Shown: positions 17,253 to 25,321, counted from the first letter of the stretch. The stretch is 64,000 nt of DNA from Streptomyces marokkonensis (GCF_008312835.1 NZ_VSKS01000004.1:310001-374000); one strand, 5' to 3'. Made by a program: numbers and translations. Notes: a model not told the origin generated them from the sequence alone.

Positions 17253-17714
17253 GTGACCGAGACACCGCGCCCCCCGCTGACCCCGGACCGGGTGGAGGCC
17301 ATCGCCCGCGCCGCGCACGCCGGCCAGACCGACAAGGCGGGCCGGCCCTACGCCGAGCACCTCCGCGCCGTCGCCGAGGGCGTACGGGAACGCGGCGGCG
17401 ACGAGGAGCAGATCGCGGCGGCCTGGCTGCACGACGCCGTCGAGGACGGCAGGCTGACGCGGCAGTGGCTGCACGAGGCCGCGCTCACCCGGCGGACCAA
17501 GGACATCGTCCTCGCGGTCACCAAGCGGTCGGGGGAGCCGCCCGAGTCGTACGCGGCCCGCATCCTCGCCACCCCCGGCGCGGCGCTGGTGAAGGAGGCG
17601 GACCTGGCGCACAACGCCGACCCGGCCCGCCTCGCCGTCCTCGACGAGGCCACGCGCACACGGCTGACCGAGAAGTACGCGCGGATGCGCGCACTTCTCG
17701 GCCTGGGCGGATGA
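17253..17714 (+). CDS. Small HD-domain protein resembling small alarmone hydrolases
   Basis: A 153-residue stand-alone HD phosphohydrolase. The spaced metal and active-site motifs resemble the SpoT/MESH1 hydrolase: AHAGQTDKAGRPYAEHLRAV (first His), AAWLHDAVEDG (HD plus Glu-Asp) and VKEADLAHNAD (the K-x-AD-x-x-HN motif). There is no synthetase, TGS or ACT domain. A (p)ppGpp-hydrolase function is plausible but unproved; many actinobacterial relatives are simply called HD-domain proteins. GTG 17253 starts 27 nt after the phosphatase gene. It ends 13 nt before the end of the convergent acyltransferase. Confidence 0.75.
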   Translation: MTETPRPPLTPDRVEAIARAAHAGQTDKAGRPYAEHLRAVAEGVRERGGDEEQIAAAWLHDAVEDGRLTRQWLHEAALTRRTKDIVLAVTKRSGEPPESYAARILATPGAALVKEADLAHNADPARLAVLDEATRTRLTEKYARMRALLGLGG

Positions 17715-17727
17715 GCCGGACGGAGCG

Positions 17728-18939
17728 CTAGACCGGGACCTTCTCGCCCCGCGCACGCACCTCGGTGTTCCCCAGCCGCTCGCGGTCCCGGGCCGCCTCG
17801 CCGGCATCCTGCCGGAAGGCCCACGCCATCTTCGGCTCCACCACGCACCGCAGGGCCCGCTGCACGGGCCTGGTGCACAGCACCGTGACGACGGCGGCCG
17901 CGAAGACGGTCAGCCCGATCACGCCGAGCGGCTCCTTGAGCACCGGGTGGTCGAACCAGCCCGAGTAGTTGCCCGCCTTCACCAGGAACGCGTGCAGCAG
18001 GTAGCCGTAGATCGTGCCCGCGCCGAGCGCCGTGAACCACATGTGCCGGCGCGGCACCCAGGCGAAGAAACAGGCGGTCAGCAGCAGCGAGCAGCCGAGC
18101 GTCGCGAGCACCATGACCGGGCCCGTCCACCACGGCGAGCCCAGCTCCTCGGCGGCACTGCTGTGGTAGAGCCAGCCGAGTTTCATGCGCGGCACCGACC
18201 ACCAGGCGACGACCGCCGCCGCGGCCAGCACCGGCAGGGACATCAGGCGCACCGAGCGGCGCTGCACCCGCTGGAAGTGCTCCGGCCGCAGCAACAGGCC
18301 CAGCACGAAGAACGGCAGGAACTGCAGCACCCGCTGCAGTTCGAGGTCGTCGCCGATCTGGGGCGACACGGAGCCCAGGGCGGCGAGGGCGACCGAGACC
18401 GGCAGCGGATGACGGATCGTCTTCCACAGCGGGGTGGTCACCCGCCAGACGAACAGCGCGCACAGGAACCACAGGTGGTACGTGGGGTCGAGCAGAGTGA
18501 TGCCGTGGTCCGGGTCGTCGTTGCCGTAGCGCTGGAACAGGGAGTAGGCGGTCTCGAAGACGACGTAGGGGACGACGACGCCGGTGACCAGCCGCTTGAT
18601 GTGCTTGGGGCGCAGGTCGAAGCTGCGCGAGAAGTAGCCGGAGATCACGACGAACGCCGGCATGTGGAAGGTGTACACGACGCGGTACGCGGTCTCCACC
18701 GCCCCGTCGTCCAGGATCTGCCCCCAGGCGTGACCCACGGCCACCAGCACGATCGCCAGGTACTTGGCGTTGTCGAAGAACGCGTCGCGCTGTTTGCCGG
18801 ACGGCGCCGGCCGGTCGCTCTCCTTGTTCTCGGTGCGCGGGTTGTTCTCGGTGCGCGGGCTCGGTACTCCGTTCGCCGGTGTCCGTGCCGGGGGAAGCGG
18901 CGTCCTGTGGTTGCCGTACGGTCGCTGCGAGTTCGTCAC
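17728..18939 (-). CDS. Membrane acyltransferase (acyltransferase-3 family)
   Basis: 403 residues. A disordered N-terminus of about 50 residues precedes DNAKYLAIVLVAVGHAW (the conserved Asp and His-containing first helix of acyltransferase-3 / NodX-OafA proteins) and about ten membrane segments. FHMPAFVVISGYF is the family's second signature. Such enzymes O-acetylate or O-acylate exported sugars or lipids; the acceptor is unknown. The cytoplasmic C-tail is charged. Within the N-terminal tail, RTENNP-RTENKE is encoded by an exact 18-bp tandem duplication. No partner glycosyltransferase is adjacent. Confidence 0.87.
   Translation of the reverse strand: MTNSQRPYGNHRTPLPPARTPANGVPSPRTENNPRTENKESDRPAPSGKQRDAFFDNAKYLAIVLVAVGHAWGQILDDGAVETAYRVVYTFHMPAFVVISGYFSRSFDLRPKHIKRLVTGVVVPYVVFETAYSLFQRYGNDDPDHGITLLDPTYHLWFLCALFVWRVTTPLWKTIRHPLPVSVALAALGSVSPQIGDDLELQRVLQFLPFFVLGLLLRPEHFQRVQRRSVRLMSLPVLAAAAVVAWWSVPRMKLGWLYHSSAAEELGSPWWTGPVMVLATLGCSLLLTACFFAWVPRRHMWFTALGAGTIYGYLLHAFLVKAGNYSGWFDHPVLKEPLGVIGLTVFAAAVVTVLCTRPVQRALRCVVEPKMAWAFRQDAGEAARDRERLGNTEVRARGEKVPV
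18824..18859. repeat. Exact 18-bp tandem duplication in the acyltransferase N-terminus
   Basis: TTGTTCTCGGTGCGCGGG occurs twice head to tail (18824-18841 and 18842-18859). It adds six residues in frame to a disordered tail, so it is probably neutral slippage. Confidence 0.95.
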
Positions 18940-19573
18940 TGACCCTCCCGGCAGGAACTCGGGGAGGCGATCGGTGAGCTCGCTGCGCTTGCGGGGGACG
19001 AGGCAGCGTGGAACATCTGAGGCACCCTAGCGTTGTCCGTGGGATTTCGTAAAACGCCCGACGTCATTCCTGGTTATCCCGCTCGGGTACCCCGGATTCG
19101 AGAAAACGCGCATGCGGGTGAGGTGATGGTCAACACATCAACCAGGTACGCGACTTGACCGCCTCGCGGACCGCTTTGTCCTGATTATTACGGACTAAAC
19201 CATGCATATGACCGGCAGGCGACTCCGGTGATATGTCCGGCTTCGTCACCCCATCAAGGCTCGCCCCCCGGCTCCCCGGTTCACCTGCGGCGACAATTCG
19301 AATTACCTGCGAACGCGTTGTGTGGAGACGGAAACGATGTGATCGAATTCCCTGGCGGGTGCTCCTTCGAATTGTCGTGCGATACAGCGCTGTTGGCCCC
19401 CGCGGGCGGGTGCGGACCACTCCCGGCGGGACGCCGTCCGGACACTGTGAGGCGGACGATGCGTCAGCGGCCGCATAGGGCGGCCCGGTTGGTGGCACGA
19501 TGGTTCTGGCGGGGTGCGCGGGGTCGCGTCGCCCGGGCCGGGGAAGCGGAACCGACCAAGGGTGTGATCAGTT
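18940..19573. other. 634-nt intergenic stretch, lower GC, with a long-range inverted repeat
   Basis: No credible gene on either strand. The right half (about 19100-19420) is clearly AT-richer than the surroundings. CGACAATTCGAA (19291-19302) is repeated as its exact reverse complement TTCGAATTGTCG (19366-19377), 63 nt apart. The left arm overlaps a local palindrome AATTCGAATT. The segment separates divergent transcription of the acyltransferase from the small membrane gene at 19574, so promoters of both are expected here. Confidence 0.5.
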
Positions 19574-19768
19574 GTGGCCATTTCACTGTCAGTGGTGCTG
19601 CTGTTGGCGATCATCCTGGTGGTGTTGCTGAGAGGTGGCTCGCTCAAGGCCGGGCCGGCCGTCGTCGCCGTCCTCTTCGGCTTCTTCCTCGCCTCGACGG
19701 GCATGGCCGACGACATCCAGCGGTTCCTGGACTCGATAGCGGAGATGATCAACTCGATCAGCTTCTGA
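19574..19768 (+). CDS. Small two-helix membrane protein of unknown function
   Basis: 64 residues: two hydrophobic segments (about 4-20 and 28-44) joined by RGGSLKAG, then an amphipathic acidic tail, DDIQRFLDSIAEMINSISF. No family assigned. GTG 19574 is the first possible start because an in-frame stop occurs 9 nt upstream; AAGGG lies about 14 nt before. Coding is supported by the clean membrane-protein pattern and by a 17-bp terminator 40 nt after the stop. It marks the original chromosomal sequence flanking the integrated-element remnant. Confidence 0.7.
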   Translation: MAISLSVVLLLAIILVVLLRGGSLKAGPAVVAVLFGFFLASTGMADDIQRFLDSIAEMINSISF

Positions 19769-19807
19769 CCCCGCCCCGCCCCGCGTGGAACCGGTCCGCC
19801 ACAACGA

Positions 19808-19845
19808 TCAGGGCCGGGTCGAGGAAGACCTCGACCCGGCCCTGA
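19808..19845. terminator. 17-bp hairpin, probably the original tRNA-Gly terminator
   Basis: TCAGGGCCGGGTCGAGG / CCTCGACCCGGCCCTGA pair perfectly around an AAGA loop. It sits just beyond the partial tRNA copy, in the same position that the hairpin at 21592 holds beside the intact tRNA. It also serves the small gene at 19574 from the other side. Confidence 0.85.
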
Positions 19846-19853
19846 GCCGTACA

Positions 19854-19894
19854 GAGCGGGCGACGGGAATCGAACCCGCGTAGCCAGTTTGGAA
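19854..19894. repeat. Left attachment-site repeat (partial tRNA-Gly copy)
   Basis: 41 nt identical to 21641-21681, covering the tRNA sequence from the anticodon loop to the 3' end. The next base differs (A against G) and the 5' half of the tRNA is absent, so this is not a functional tRNA. Confidence 0.9.
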
Positions 19895-19986
19895 AATCGC
19901 GTATGCGGACGGCGGCTGACCTGGCGGGATACTGACCTGCGCGTTTCCGATCTGGTTGCAGTGACTCCCCGCTGTTCCCCGTGCGG

Positions 19987-20014
19987 TGCCCCCTCATCGG
20001 GCACGCAGGGGGCA
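19987..20014. repeat. Inverted repeat close to the left att site
   Basis: TGCCCCCT (19987-19994) and AGGGGGCA (20007-20014) flank ATCGGGCACGC. It is about 95 nt inside the element and could be an integrase arm site or an int-end remnant. The 193 nt between the att repeat and the next gene hold nothing else recognisable. Confidence 0.35.
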
Positions 20015-20087
20015 CGTGTGTCTCTCTGCCGCGTTCTCTGCCTTCCGGCGCTCCGGCCAGTACGAGGCCAATGGCCGGTCCCGGCGG

Positions 20088-20582
20088 TCAGATGAGCTGG
20101 ATGAGCTGCGGGTCCGCCATCAGCACCACGCGGTCGGCCGCGGGATCGAACCCGAGCACCGGGTTCCCGTAGTCCCCGGAAGCGGTCATGACCACCAGCT
20201 TGCTCAGCCGACGGCCCACCACAGTCAGGAACCGACACAGGACATCCACTCCTTCCTGACCCTGCAGCTCGCGAAGGTCGACATCGAAGTCGATCTCCTC
20301 GGCAACCATCGGCCAGAAGATCGCCAGCACGCCCGGAACCGGCCAGACCCGCAGAGCGACCGTCTCGGCATCGGCGGGCCGCGTCAGCACCTCCACCGCA
20401 CGAGGCAGCGCCCCGACGACGCCGCCCTCCGAGTACTCCCACGCCCAGCCGTTCGACTGGACCAGATCGAACACCGCCTGCCAGTCCTCCACCGAGGTGC
20501 CCGCCACGGAAACATCCGGCAGAGCACCCATCAAGTCAGGGTCGAGGAAGTTCCTGACGTCGTCCCATAGCAGATCCGGCAT
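20088..20582 (-). CDS. Unknown protein carried in the element remnant
   Basis: 164 residues, apparently intact and not recognised. It is acidic and soluble-looking, opening MPDLLWDDVRNFLDPD. It has a hydrophobic centre (VWPVPGVLAIFWPMVAEEID) and ends in a strand-rich segment, VLGFDPAADRVVLMADPQL. No signal peptide or membrane helix is likely. The size and mixed alpha/beta pattern recall cytoplasmic immunity-type proteins found near toxins, but no toxin is adjacent, so that is only a guess. ATG 20582 has GGGGAG about 9 nt upstream. Its survival in an otherwise gutted element suggests recent acquisition or a useful function. Confidence 0.65.
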   Translation of the reverse strand: MPDLLWDDVRNFLDPDLMGALPDVSVAGTSVEDWQAVFDLVQSNGWAWEYSEGGVVGALPRAVEVLTRPADAETVALRVWPVPGVLAIFWPMVAEEIDFDVDLRELQGQEGVDVLCRFLTVVGRRLSKLVVMTASGDYGNPVLGFDPAADRVVLMADPQLIQLI

Positions 20583-20856
20583 CTCGCCATGCTCCCCGCC
20601 TCGCCGCCCGAACGCAGTCCGATTTCCTTGACGCACTTCATAGAGGACCCCGCGCCCACCACTCGCCCCAGCTCCCATCCCGTCCGCCGTCGACCCACAC
20701 ACCGTGGAGCGGGCGTGGTTCAGGGCGTCCAGAGAGACACCCCTACGGGCCCGCAGACGGCGACGGAGCCCCCTCCATCCCGGTGCCGGCCGATCCCCCG
20801 CCGGAGGCATCATCTTGTAGCCGCGGTTGACGTTCCAGCTTCGCCCGCTGCACGCA

Positions 20857-20923
20857 GCGCGCCGCCGGGCGGGGCCGCCGCTGGCGAAGACAGGGCGGCG
20901 GCCCCGCCGTACAGGCGGCGCGC
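20857..20923. terminator. Two-tier GC hairpin downstream of the NUDIX fragment
   Basis: An outer 10-bp stem, GCGCGCCGCC (20857-20866) with GGCGGCGCGC (20914-20923), encloses a 14-bp stem, GGCGGGGCCGCCGC (20868-20881) with GCGGCGGCCCCGCC (20895-20908). It lies 40 nt after the NUDIX stop and probably ends its transcript. The rest of the 20583-20962 gap shows no gene I can support. Confidence 0.75.
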
Positions 20924-20962
20924 ACCCGCGCCGTGCGCGGGCTTGATGAAGTAGGGAAATTC

Positions 20963-21335
20963 TTACCGCGCTTGGATCAGGTGCTTGCCGTCATGGCTCC
21001 GGACATGGGGCCCGTTGCCGTCCAGTGCATCGAGCAGCCGCACCGCGAAGACCTCGGTCATGCGCTCGGCCACCTCTTCGGGCGTGAGCCAGTCGACCGC
21101 TGTTGACTCCGCGGATGTCCGCTCAGCGCCTCCCGACGGCTTGCACCGGAACACCAGGGCGACGATGCCGCGCGTCGTGTTCTTGTGGACCCCTGTGAGC
21201 TCGTCGACTTCGACACGGATTCCGGTCTCTTCCCAGACCTCGCGGGCTACGCCGTCTTCCGGGGACTCGGAGAGCTCGAGCACTCCGCCCGGGAACTCCC
21301 ACGTTCCGTTGTCCGCTCGCCGGATCGCCAGTGCC
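20963..21335 (-). pseudogene. NUDIX hydrolase, N-terminus deleted
   Basis: The C-terminal part of a NUDIX protein runs from ALAIRRADNGTWEFPGG through the intact box GVLELSESPEDGVAREVWEE-TGI to a normal stop. Upstream of about 21335 the frame continues only as antisense of the integrase fragment, so the first strands and the start are missing. The catalytic box survives, yet a functional fold is unlikely without the N-terminal strand. NUDIX genes of this kind accompany regulators in actinomycete integrative elements, which fits the att sites around it. Confidence 0.75.
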
Positions 21336-21572
21336 CTGCACTTCCATGATTTTCGGCACACCGGCAACACGCTCGCCGCGTCGACCGGTGCCAGCACCCG
21401 CGAGCTGATGGCACGCATGGGCCACAGCACCGCCCGGGTTGCGCTGATCTACCAACACGCCAGCGCCGAGCGTGACCGGCTGATCGCCGATGCCGTGTCC
21501 GGGCTCGTCGACAGGGGCAGGAAGAGCAGGGACCCGGAGCCCATGGGGCACGCCGGGGACACGACCGACTGA
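21335..21572 (+). pseudogene. int: Tyrosine integrase, C-terminal fragment
   Basis: About 78 residues of a phage-type site-specific recombinase. LHFHDFRHTGNT carries the H-x-x-R box, ELMARMGHST the second His, and VALIYQHAS the catalytic Tyr. The N-terminal arm-binding and core-binding domains are gone; the coding sequence begins abruptly where the NUDIX fragment ends. It stops 69 nt before the att repeat in the tRNA, as in pSAM2-like elements where int lies next to attP. It cannot be active alone. Confidence 0.85.
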
Positions 21573-21591
21573 TCGGGACCCCGGAAAGTGA

Positions 21592-21632
21592 TCAGGGCCA
21601 GGCGGAGGAATGATCCTCTGACCTGGCCCTGA
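21592..21632. terminator. Terminator of the intact tRNA-Gly
   Basis: An 11-bp outer stem (TCAGGGCCAGG / CCTGGCCCTGA) with an inner GAGGA/TCCTC pair. It resembles the hairpin at 19808 in outer sequence and position but differs inside, consistent with one copy being chromosomal and one element-borne. Confidence 0.75.
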
Positions 21633-21638
21633 GCCATG

Positions 21639-21712
21639 TGGAGCGGGCGACGGGAATCGAACCCGCGTAGCCAGTTTGGAAGACTGGGGCTCTACCATTG
21701 AGCTACGCCCGC
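21639..21712 (-). tRNA. tRNA-Gly (anticodon TCC), intact, target of integration
   Basis: Read on the minus strand: a 7-bp acceptor stem GCGGGCG/CGCCCGC (21706-21712 with 21643-21649), D-arm AGCTCAATGGTAGAGC, and anticodon loop CTTCCAA closed by CCAGT/ACTGG with TCC at 21678-21680. The T-arm is GCGGGTTCGATTCCCGT, followed by discriminator T and an encoded CCA (21639-21641). Its 3' 41 nt are duplicated at 19854-19894. Confidence 0.96.
21641..21681. repeat. Right attachment-site repeat inside tRNA-Gly
   Basis: Identical to 19854-19894. Integration here preserved the tRNA because the element's att sequence restores its 3' half. Confidence 0.9.
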
Positions 21713-21878
21713 ACGGAGTGCGCCGCGCGTCGCAGGACCACGGCACTGACAGGCATCGTAGCGGGTTGTGCGCCCTCGTCGCACACCCCGTTCCCGGCCG
21801 GCCGCCGGCGCCGCACCGCGCCCGGGAAATGCGGCGGCCGTTCCGCCTGGGTGCATGTACCCTACGTGTCGCACCGAA

Positions 21879-21955
21879 CGGGGTGTGGCGCAGCTTGGTA
21901 GCGCGTCCGCTTTGGGAGCGGAAGGCCGTGGGTTCAAATCCCGCCACCCCGACCA
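21879..21955 (+). tRNA. tRNA-Pro (anticodon TGG)
   Basis: 77 nt with encoded CCA. Acceptor stem CGGGGTG / CACCCCG, D-loop GCGCAGCTTGGTAGCGC, anticodon loop TTTGGGA closed by TCCGC/GCGGA, and T-arm GTGGGTTCAAATCCCGC. It is divergent from tRNA-Gly and lies 165 nt before tig. Confidence 0.96.
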
Positions 21956-22120
21956 GCCACCTGCCCATGCACCGGTGATCGCCTTTTGGGTGCCGCAGCC
22001 GCTGCCGTTACTATGCAAGCTGCACGCCCGTGTGTCTCTGAAAGTCCTCCGGGCGGCGAATCGGCCGGACCGCTCTGGTCCCGGCAGAACCCGAGAAGTC
22101 AGCCACAAGGAGACCGAACC

Positions 22121-23521
22121 GTGAAGAGCGCCGTGGAGACCCTGAACCCGACCCGGGTTCGGCTCACTGTCGAGGTGCCCTTCGAGGAGCTCAAGGACAG
22201 CCTCGACGCGGCGTACAAGAAGATCAACCAGCAGGTCACGGTGAAGGGCTTCCGCAAGGGCAAGGTCCCGGCCCGGGTCATCGACCAGCGCTTCGGCCGC
22301 GGTGCGGTGCTGGAGGAGGCCGTCAACGACGCCCTCCCGAAGTTCTACACCGACGCGGTCAACGAGGCGGAGCTGAGCCCGCTGGGCCAGCCCGAGGTCG
22401 ACATCACGGAGCTGAAGGACGGCGAGACGCTGAACTTCACCGCCGAGGTCGACATCCGCCCGGCCATCGAGATCCCGGACTACTCCGGCATCGAGGTCGA
22501 GGTCGACGCCGTCGAGGTCACCGAGGAGGACGTCGACAAGTCGGTCGAGCAGCTCCGCGAGCGCTTCGCCTCCACCTCCCCGGTGGAGCGCGCCGCCGAG
22601 GACGGCGACGTCGTCACCATCGACCTGGAGGCCAAGGTCGACGGCGAGGTCCTCGAGGACGGCGTCGCCAGCGGCGTCTCCTACACCATCGGCTCCGGCG
22701 AGCTGCTGGACGGCATCGACGACGCCGTGAAGGGCGTGGAGGCCGGTGGCGAGGCCACCTTCACCTCCGAGCTCAAGGGCGGTTCGGCGGCCGGCAAGGA
22801 GGCCGAGGTCACCGTCAAGGTCACCCAGGTCGCCAAGCGCGAGCTGCCCGAGCTGGACGACGAGTTCGCGCAGCTCGCCTCCGAGTTCGACACCCTCGAG
22901 GAGCTCAAGGCGGACAGCCGCAAGCGCCTGGAGAACATGAAGCAGTACGACCAGGCCACGCAGGCCCAGGAGCGCGTCCTGGAGAAGCTGCTCGAGCTGG
23001 TCGAGGTCCCGGTCCCCGAGAAGCTGCTCGAGGACGAGATCAACACCCGCAAGCACAACCTCGAGCACCACCAGCTCGGCCAGATGGGCCTCGACCTCGC
23101 GAAGTACCTGGAGATCCAGGGCAAGACCGAGGAGGAGTTCGAGACCGAGACCCGTGAGGCCGCGGTCAAGGGCATCAAGACCCAGTTCGTGCTCGACGAG
23201 CTCGTCAAGCAGGAGAAGCTGAACGTCAACCAGGAGGAGCTCACCGAGCACCTCATGCGGCGCGCCGCCTCCTCCGGCATGTCCCCCGACCAGTTCGCCC
23301 AGGCCGTCGTCGAGCAGGGCCAGGTCCCGCTCCTCGTCGGCGAGGTCGCCCGCGGCAAGGCCCTGGCCGTCGTGGTCGAGAAGGCCACGGTCAAGGACAC
23401 CAACGGCGAGATCGTCGACCTCGAGGACGAGGAAGAGGACGAGGCCACCGAGGCCGCCGAGGCCGAGGCCGCCGAGTCCGAGACCGCTCAGACCCCGGCC
23501 GAGGAGAAGACCGAGGGCTGA
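22121..23521 (+). CDS. tig: Trigger factor (ribosome-associated chaperone and prolyl isomerase)
   Basis: 466 residues with the three-domain layout. The ribosome-binding domain (about 1-150) has [12 protein letters not shown], the L23-contact loop. An FKBP-type PPIase domain (about 155-245) carries [18 protein letters not shown]. The C-terminal substrate-binding helices are followed by an acidic Glu/Ala-rich tail typical of Streptomyces. It receives nascent chains at the exit tunnel. GTG 22121 is fixed by AAGGAG 8 nt upstream and by [13 protein letters not shown], where family homology begins. Placement just before clpP1P2-clpX is the common bacterial order. Confidence 0.97.
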   Translation: MKSAVETLNPTRVRLTVEVPFEELKDSLDAAYKKINQQVTVKGFRKGKVPARVIDQRFGRGAVLEEAVNDALPKFYTDAVNEAELSPLGQPEVDITELKDGETLNFTAEVDIRPAIEIPDYSGIEVEVDAVEVTEEDVDKSVEQLRERFASTSPVERAAEDGDVVTIDLEAKVDGEVLEDGVASGVSYTIGSGELLDGIDDAVKGVEAGGEATFTSELKGGSAAGKEAEVTVKVTQVAKRELPELDDEFAQLASEFDTLEELKADSRKRLENMKQYDQATQAQERVLEKLLELVEVPVPEKLLEDEINTRKHNLEHHQLGQMGLDLAKYLEIQGKTEEEFETETREAAVKGIKTQFVLDELVKQEKLNVNQEELTEHLMRRAASSGMSPDQFAQAVVEQGQVPLLVGEVARGKALAVVVEKATVKDTNGEIVDLEDEEEDEATEAAEAEAAESETAQTPAEEKTEG

Positions 23522-23547
23522 CCCTCGCGTCACGCACGACCGACGTA

Positions 23548-23582
23548 CGAAGGGCCCCGGAGTATCACGCCGGGGCCCTTCG
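23548..23582. terminator. tig terminator
   Basis: A 13-bp perfect stem (CGAAGGGCCCCGG / CCGGGGCCCTTCG) with a 9-nt loop, 27 nt after the tig stop. It separates tig from the clpP1 promoter region. The 23522-23884 gap holds this hairpin, a candidate ClgR site and no gene. Confidence 0.85.
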
Positions 23583-23725
23583 GCGTACGGCAGGACACCC
23601 CCCAGGGGCGCGGGGAACTGCGCGGGGAACCACGGACGGCCCGCAGCCACCCGAGGACACAAGCCCCTACGGCGAACAGGCATCCGGCGCACCCTGCGGA
23701 GCAGCTCGCGGCGTACACCCCTCTA

Positions 23726-23739
23726 CGCCCCCGGCGAAC
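23726..23739 (-). promoter_or_regulatory. Candidate ClgR operator upstream of clpP1
   Basis: On the minus strand the sequence reads GTTCGC-CGGGG-GCG, an exact fit to GTTCGC-N5-GCG, the motif I recall for the activator ClgR at clp and lon promoters of S. lividans. It lies about 150 nt before the clpP1 start. A second GGCGAAC at 23671-23677 lacks the partner GCG half. Confidence 0.5.
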
Positions 23740-23884
23740 ACCCCCGTTACCGGGATTCCCCGGCGGAGCCACCGCGTTAGGGTCCATGAATACGGGGCCG
23801 GAATACCACGGCGGAACCGCCGCAGGCCCCCCGCAGGGAAACGTGAGACGGCCCGGCGCCGTCGTAAGACGAGCAGGTGGATAC

Positions 23885-24502
23885 GTGACGAATCTGATGC
23901 CCTCAGCCGCCGGCGAGCCTTCCATCGGTGGTGGCCTCGGCGACCAGGTCTACAACCGGCTGCTCGGCGAGCGGATCATCTTCCTCGGCCAGCCGGTCGA
24001 CGACGACATTGCCAACAAGATCACCGCACAGCTGCTGCTCCTTGCCGCCGACCCGGACAAGGACATCTACCTGTACATCAACAGCCCCGGCGGCTCCATC
24101 ACGGCCGGCATGGCGATCTACGACACCATGCAGTTCATCAAGAACGACGTGGTGACGATCGCCATGGGCCTCGCGGCCTCCATGGGCCAGTTCCTGCTGA
24201 GCGCCGGCACCCCCGGCAAGCGCTTCGCGCTGCCGAACGCCGAGATCCTGATCCACCAGCCGTCCGCCGGTCTGGCAGGCTCGGCCTCCGACATCAAGAT
24301 CCACGCCGAGCGGCTGCTGCACACCAAGAAGCGCATGGCCGAGCTCACGGCCCAGCACACCGGCCAGACGGTCGAGCAGATCACCCGCGACTCCGACCGC
24401 GACCGCTGGTTCGACGCCTTCGAGGCCAAGGAGTACGGCCTCATCGACGACGTGATCCCCACGGCCGCCGGCATGCCGGGCGGTGGCGGCACCGGGGCCT
24501 GA
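23885..24502 (+). CDS. clpP1: ATP-dependent Clp protease proteolytic subunit 1
   Basis: A 205-residue serine peptidase forming heptameric rings with ATPase partners such as ClpX. The catalytic Ser lies in [10 protein letters not shown] (about 98), the His in ILIHQPS (about 123), and the Asp in the [17 protein letters not shown] region (about 172). INSPGGSI is the oxyanion-loop region. GTG 23885 gives [13 protein letters not shown], where homology starts; AGGTGG lies about 8 nt upstream. The clpP2 gene begins 111 nt later. Streptomyces keeps this P1-P2 pair as the housekeeping Clp core, under ClgR control. Confidence 0.96.
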   Translation: MTNLMPSAAGEPSIGGGLGDQVYNRLLGERIIFLGQPVDDDIANKITAQLLLLAADPDKDIYLYINSPGGSITAGMAIYDTMQFIKNDVVTIAMGLAASMGQFLLSAGTPGKRFALPNAEILIHQPSAGLAGSASDIKIHAERLLHTKKRMAELTAQHTGQTVEQITRDSDRDRWFDAFEAKEYGLIDDVIPTAAGMPGGGGTGA

Positions 24503-24613
24503 GCGGCCGTACGGAGCCCCTGTGGTCCCGTTGAAGCCCCGCCGCGCCCCCGGGCCCGGTGAACAGCCCCAGCAGCCCCAGCCGACCGCCTCAGCCCCTT
24601 TCCAGGAGACACC

Positions 24614-25294
24614 GTGAACGACTTCACCGGCAGCGGCCTGTACGACCGTGCGCGTGCCGAGTACACCGGCCCCGCGGCCGAGTCCCGTTACGTCATCCCG
24701 CGCTTCGTCGAGCGCACCTCCCAGGGCATCCGCGAGTACGACCCGTACGCGAAGCTCTTCGAGGAGCGCGTGATCTTCCTCGGCGTGCAGATCGACGACG
24801 CCTCCGCCAACGACGTCATGGCGCAGCTGCTGTGCCTGGAGTCGATGGACCCCGACCGCGACATCTCGGTCTACATCAACAGCCCCGGCGGCTCCTTCAC
24901 CGCGCTGACGGCGATCTACGACACGATGCAGTACGTGAAGCCGGACATCCAGACGGTCTGCATGGGCCAGGCGGCCTCCGCCGCCGCCGTCCTGCTGGCC
25001 GCCGGCACGCCCGGCAAGCGCATGGCCCTGCCGAACGCCCGCGTGCTGATCCACCAGCCGTACAGCGAGACCGGCCGCGGCCAGGTCTCCGACCTGGAGA
25101 TCGCCGCCAACGAGATCCTCCGGATGCGTACGCAGCTGGAGGACATGCTGGCCAAGCACTCCACCCGGCCGATCGAGAAGATCCGCGAGGACATCGAGCG
25201 CGACAAGATCCTCACGGCCGAGGACGCACTGGAGTACGGCCTGATCGACCAGATCATCACCACCCGGAAGATGGACAACTCCAGCCTGCGCTGA
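24614..25294 (+). CDS. clpP2: ATP-dependent Clp protease proteolytic subunit 2
   Basis: A 226-residue ClpP paralogue with a longer N-terminus (about 45 residues before [14 protein letters not shown]). The catalytic Ser is in [10 protein letters not shown] (about 121) and the His in VLIHQP (about 146); INSPGGSF and EYGLIDQII are also conserved. In actinobacteria ClpP1 and ClpP2 form a mixed tetradecamer. GTG 24614 follows AGGAGACACC. It is co-directional with clpP1 and probably in its operon. A 15-bp dyad separates it from clpX, so clpX may be partly independent. Confidence 0.96.
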   Translation: MNDFTGSGLYDRARAEYTGPAAESRYVIPRFVERTSQGIREYDPYAKLFEERVIFLGVQIDDASANDVMAQLLCLESMDPDRDISVYINSPGGSFTALTAIYDTMQYVKPDIQTVCMGQAASAAAVLLAAGTPGKRMALPNARVLIHQPYSETGRGQVSDLEIAANEILRMRTQLEDMLAKHSTRPIEKIREDIERDKILTAEDALEYGLIDQIITTRKMDNSSLR

Positions 25295-25321
25295 CGCGGG
25301 GCGGGGGTGTAACGTCTGCCG

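Larger units (their letters stand above)
19854..21681. mobile_element. Decayed tRNA-Gly-integrated element (AICE/pSAM2-like remnant)
   Basis: The boundaries are a 41-nt perfect direct repeat, 19854-19894 and 21641-21681. The right copy is the 3' half (anticodon loop to CCA) of an intact tRNA-Gly; this is the classical attL/attR arrangement left by tyrosine-integrase elements. Inside are an integrase C-terminus ending 69 nt from the tRNA, an antisense-oriented NUDIX C-terminal fragment fused to it, one intact unknown gene and two hairpins. Nudix genes near int are known in actinomycete integrative conjugative elements. At about 1.8 kb, with no replication, transfer or excision genes, it has lost nearly everything by internal deletion. 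Confidence 0.8.

Noticed and set aside
19130-19498. Minus-strand open frame in the AT-rich gap
   Set aside because: Composition and motif content look random and it spans both arms of the long inverted repeat.
20963-21430. Treating the NUDIX frame as a complete 155-residue gene
   Set aside because: The first 35 residues are antisense of the integrase fragment, so the apparent start is created by the deletion junction.
23671-23680. Second ClgR site at GGCGAAC
   Set aside because: The partner half needed for GTTCGC-N5-GCG reads CCC rather than CGC.
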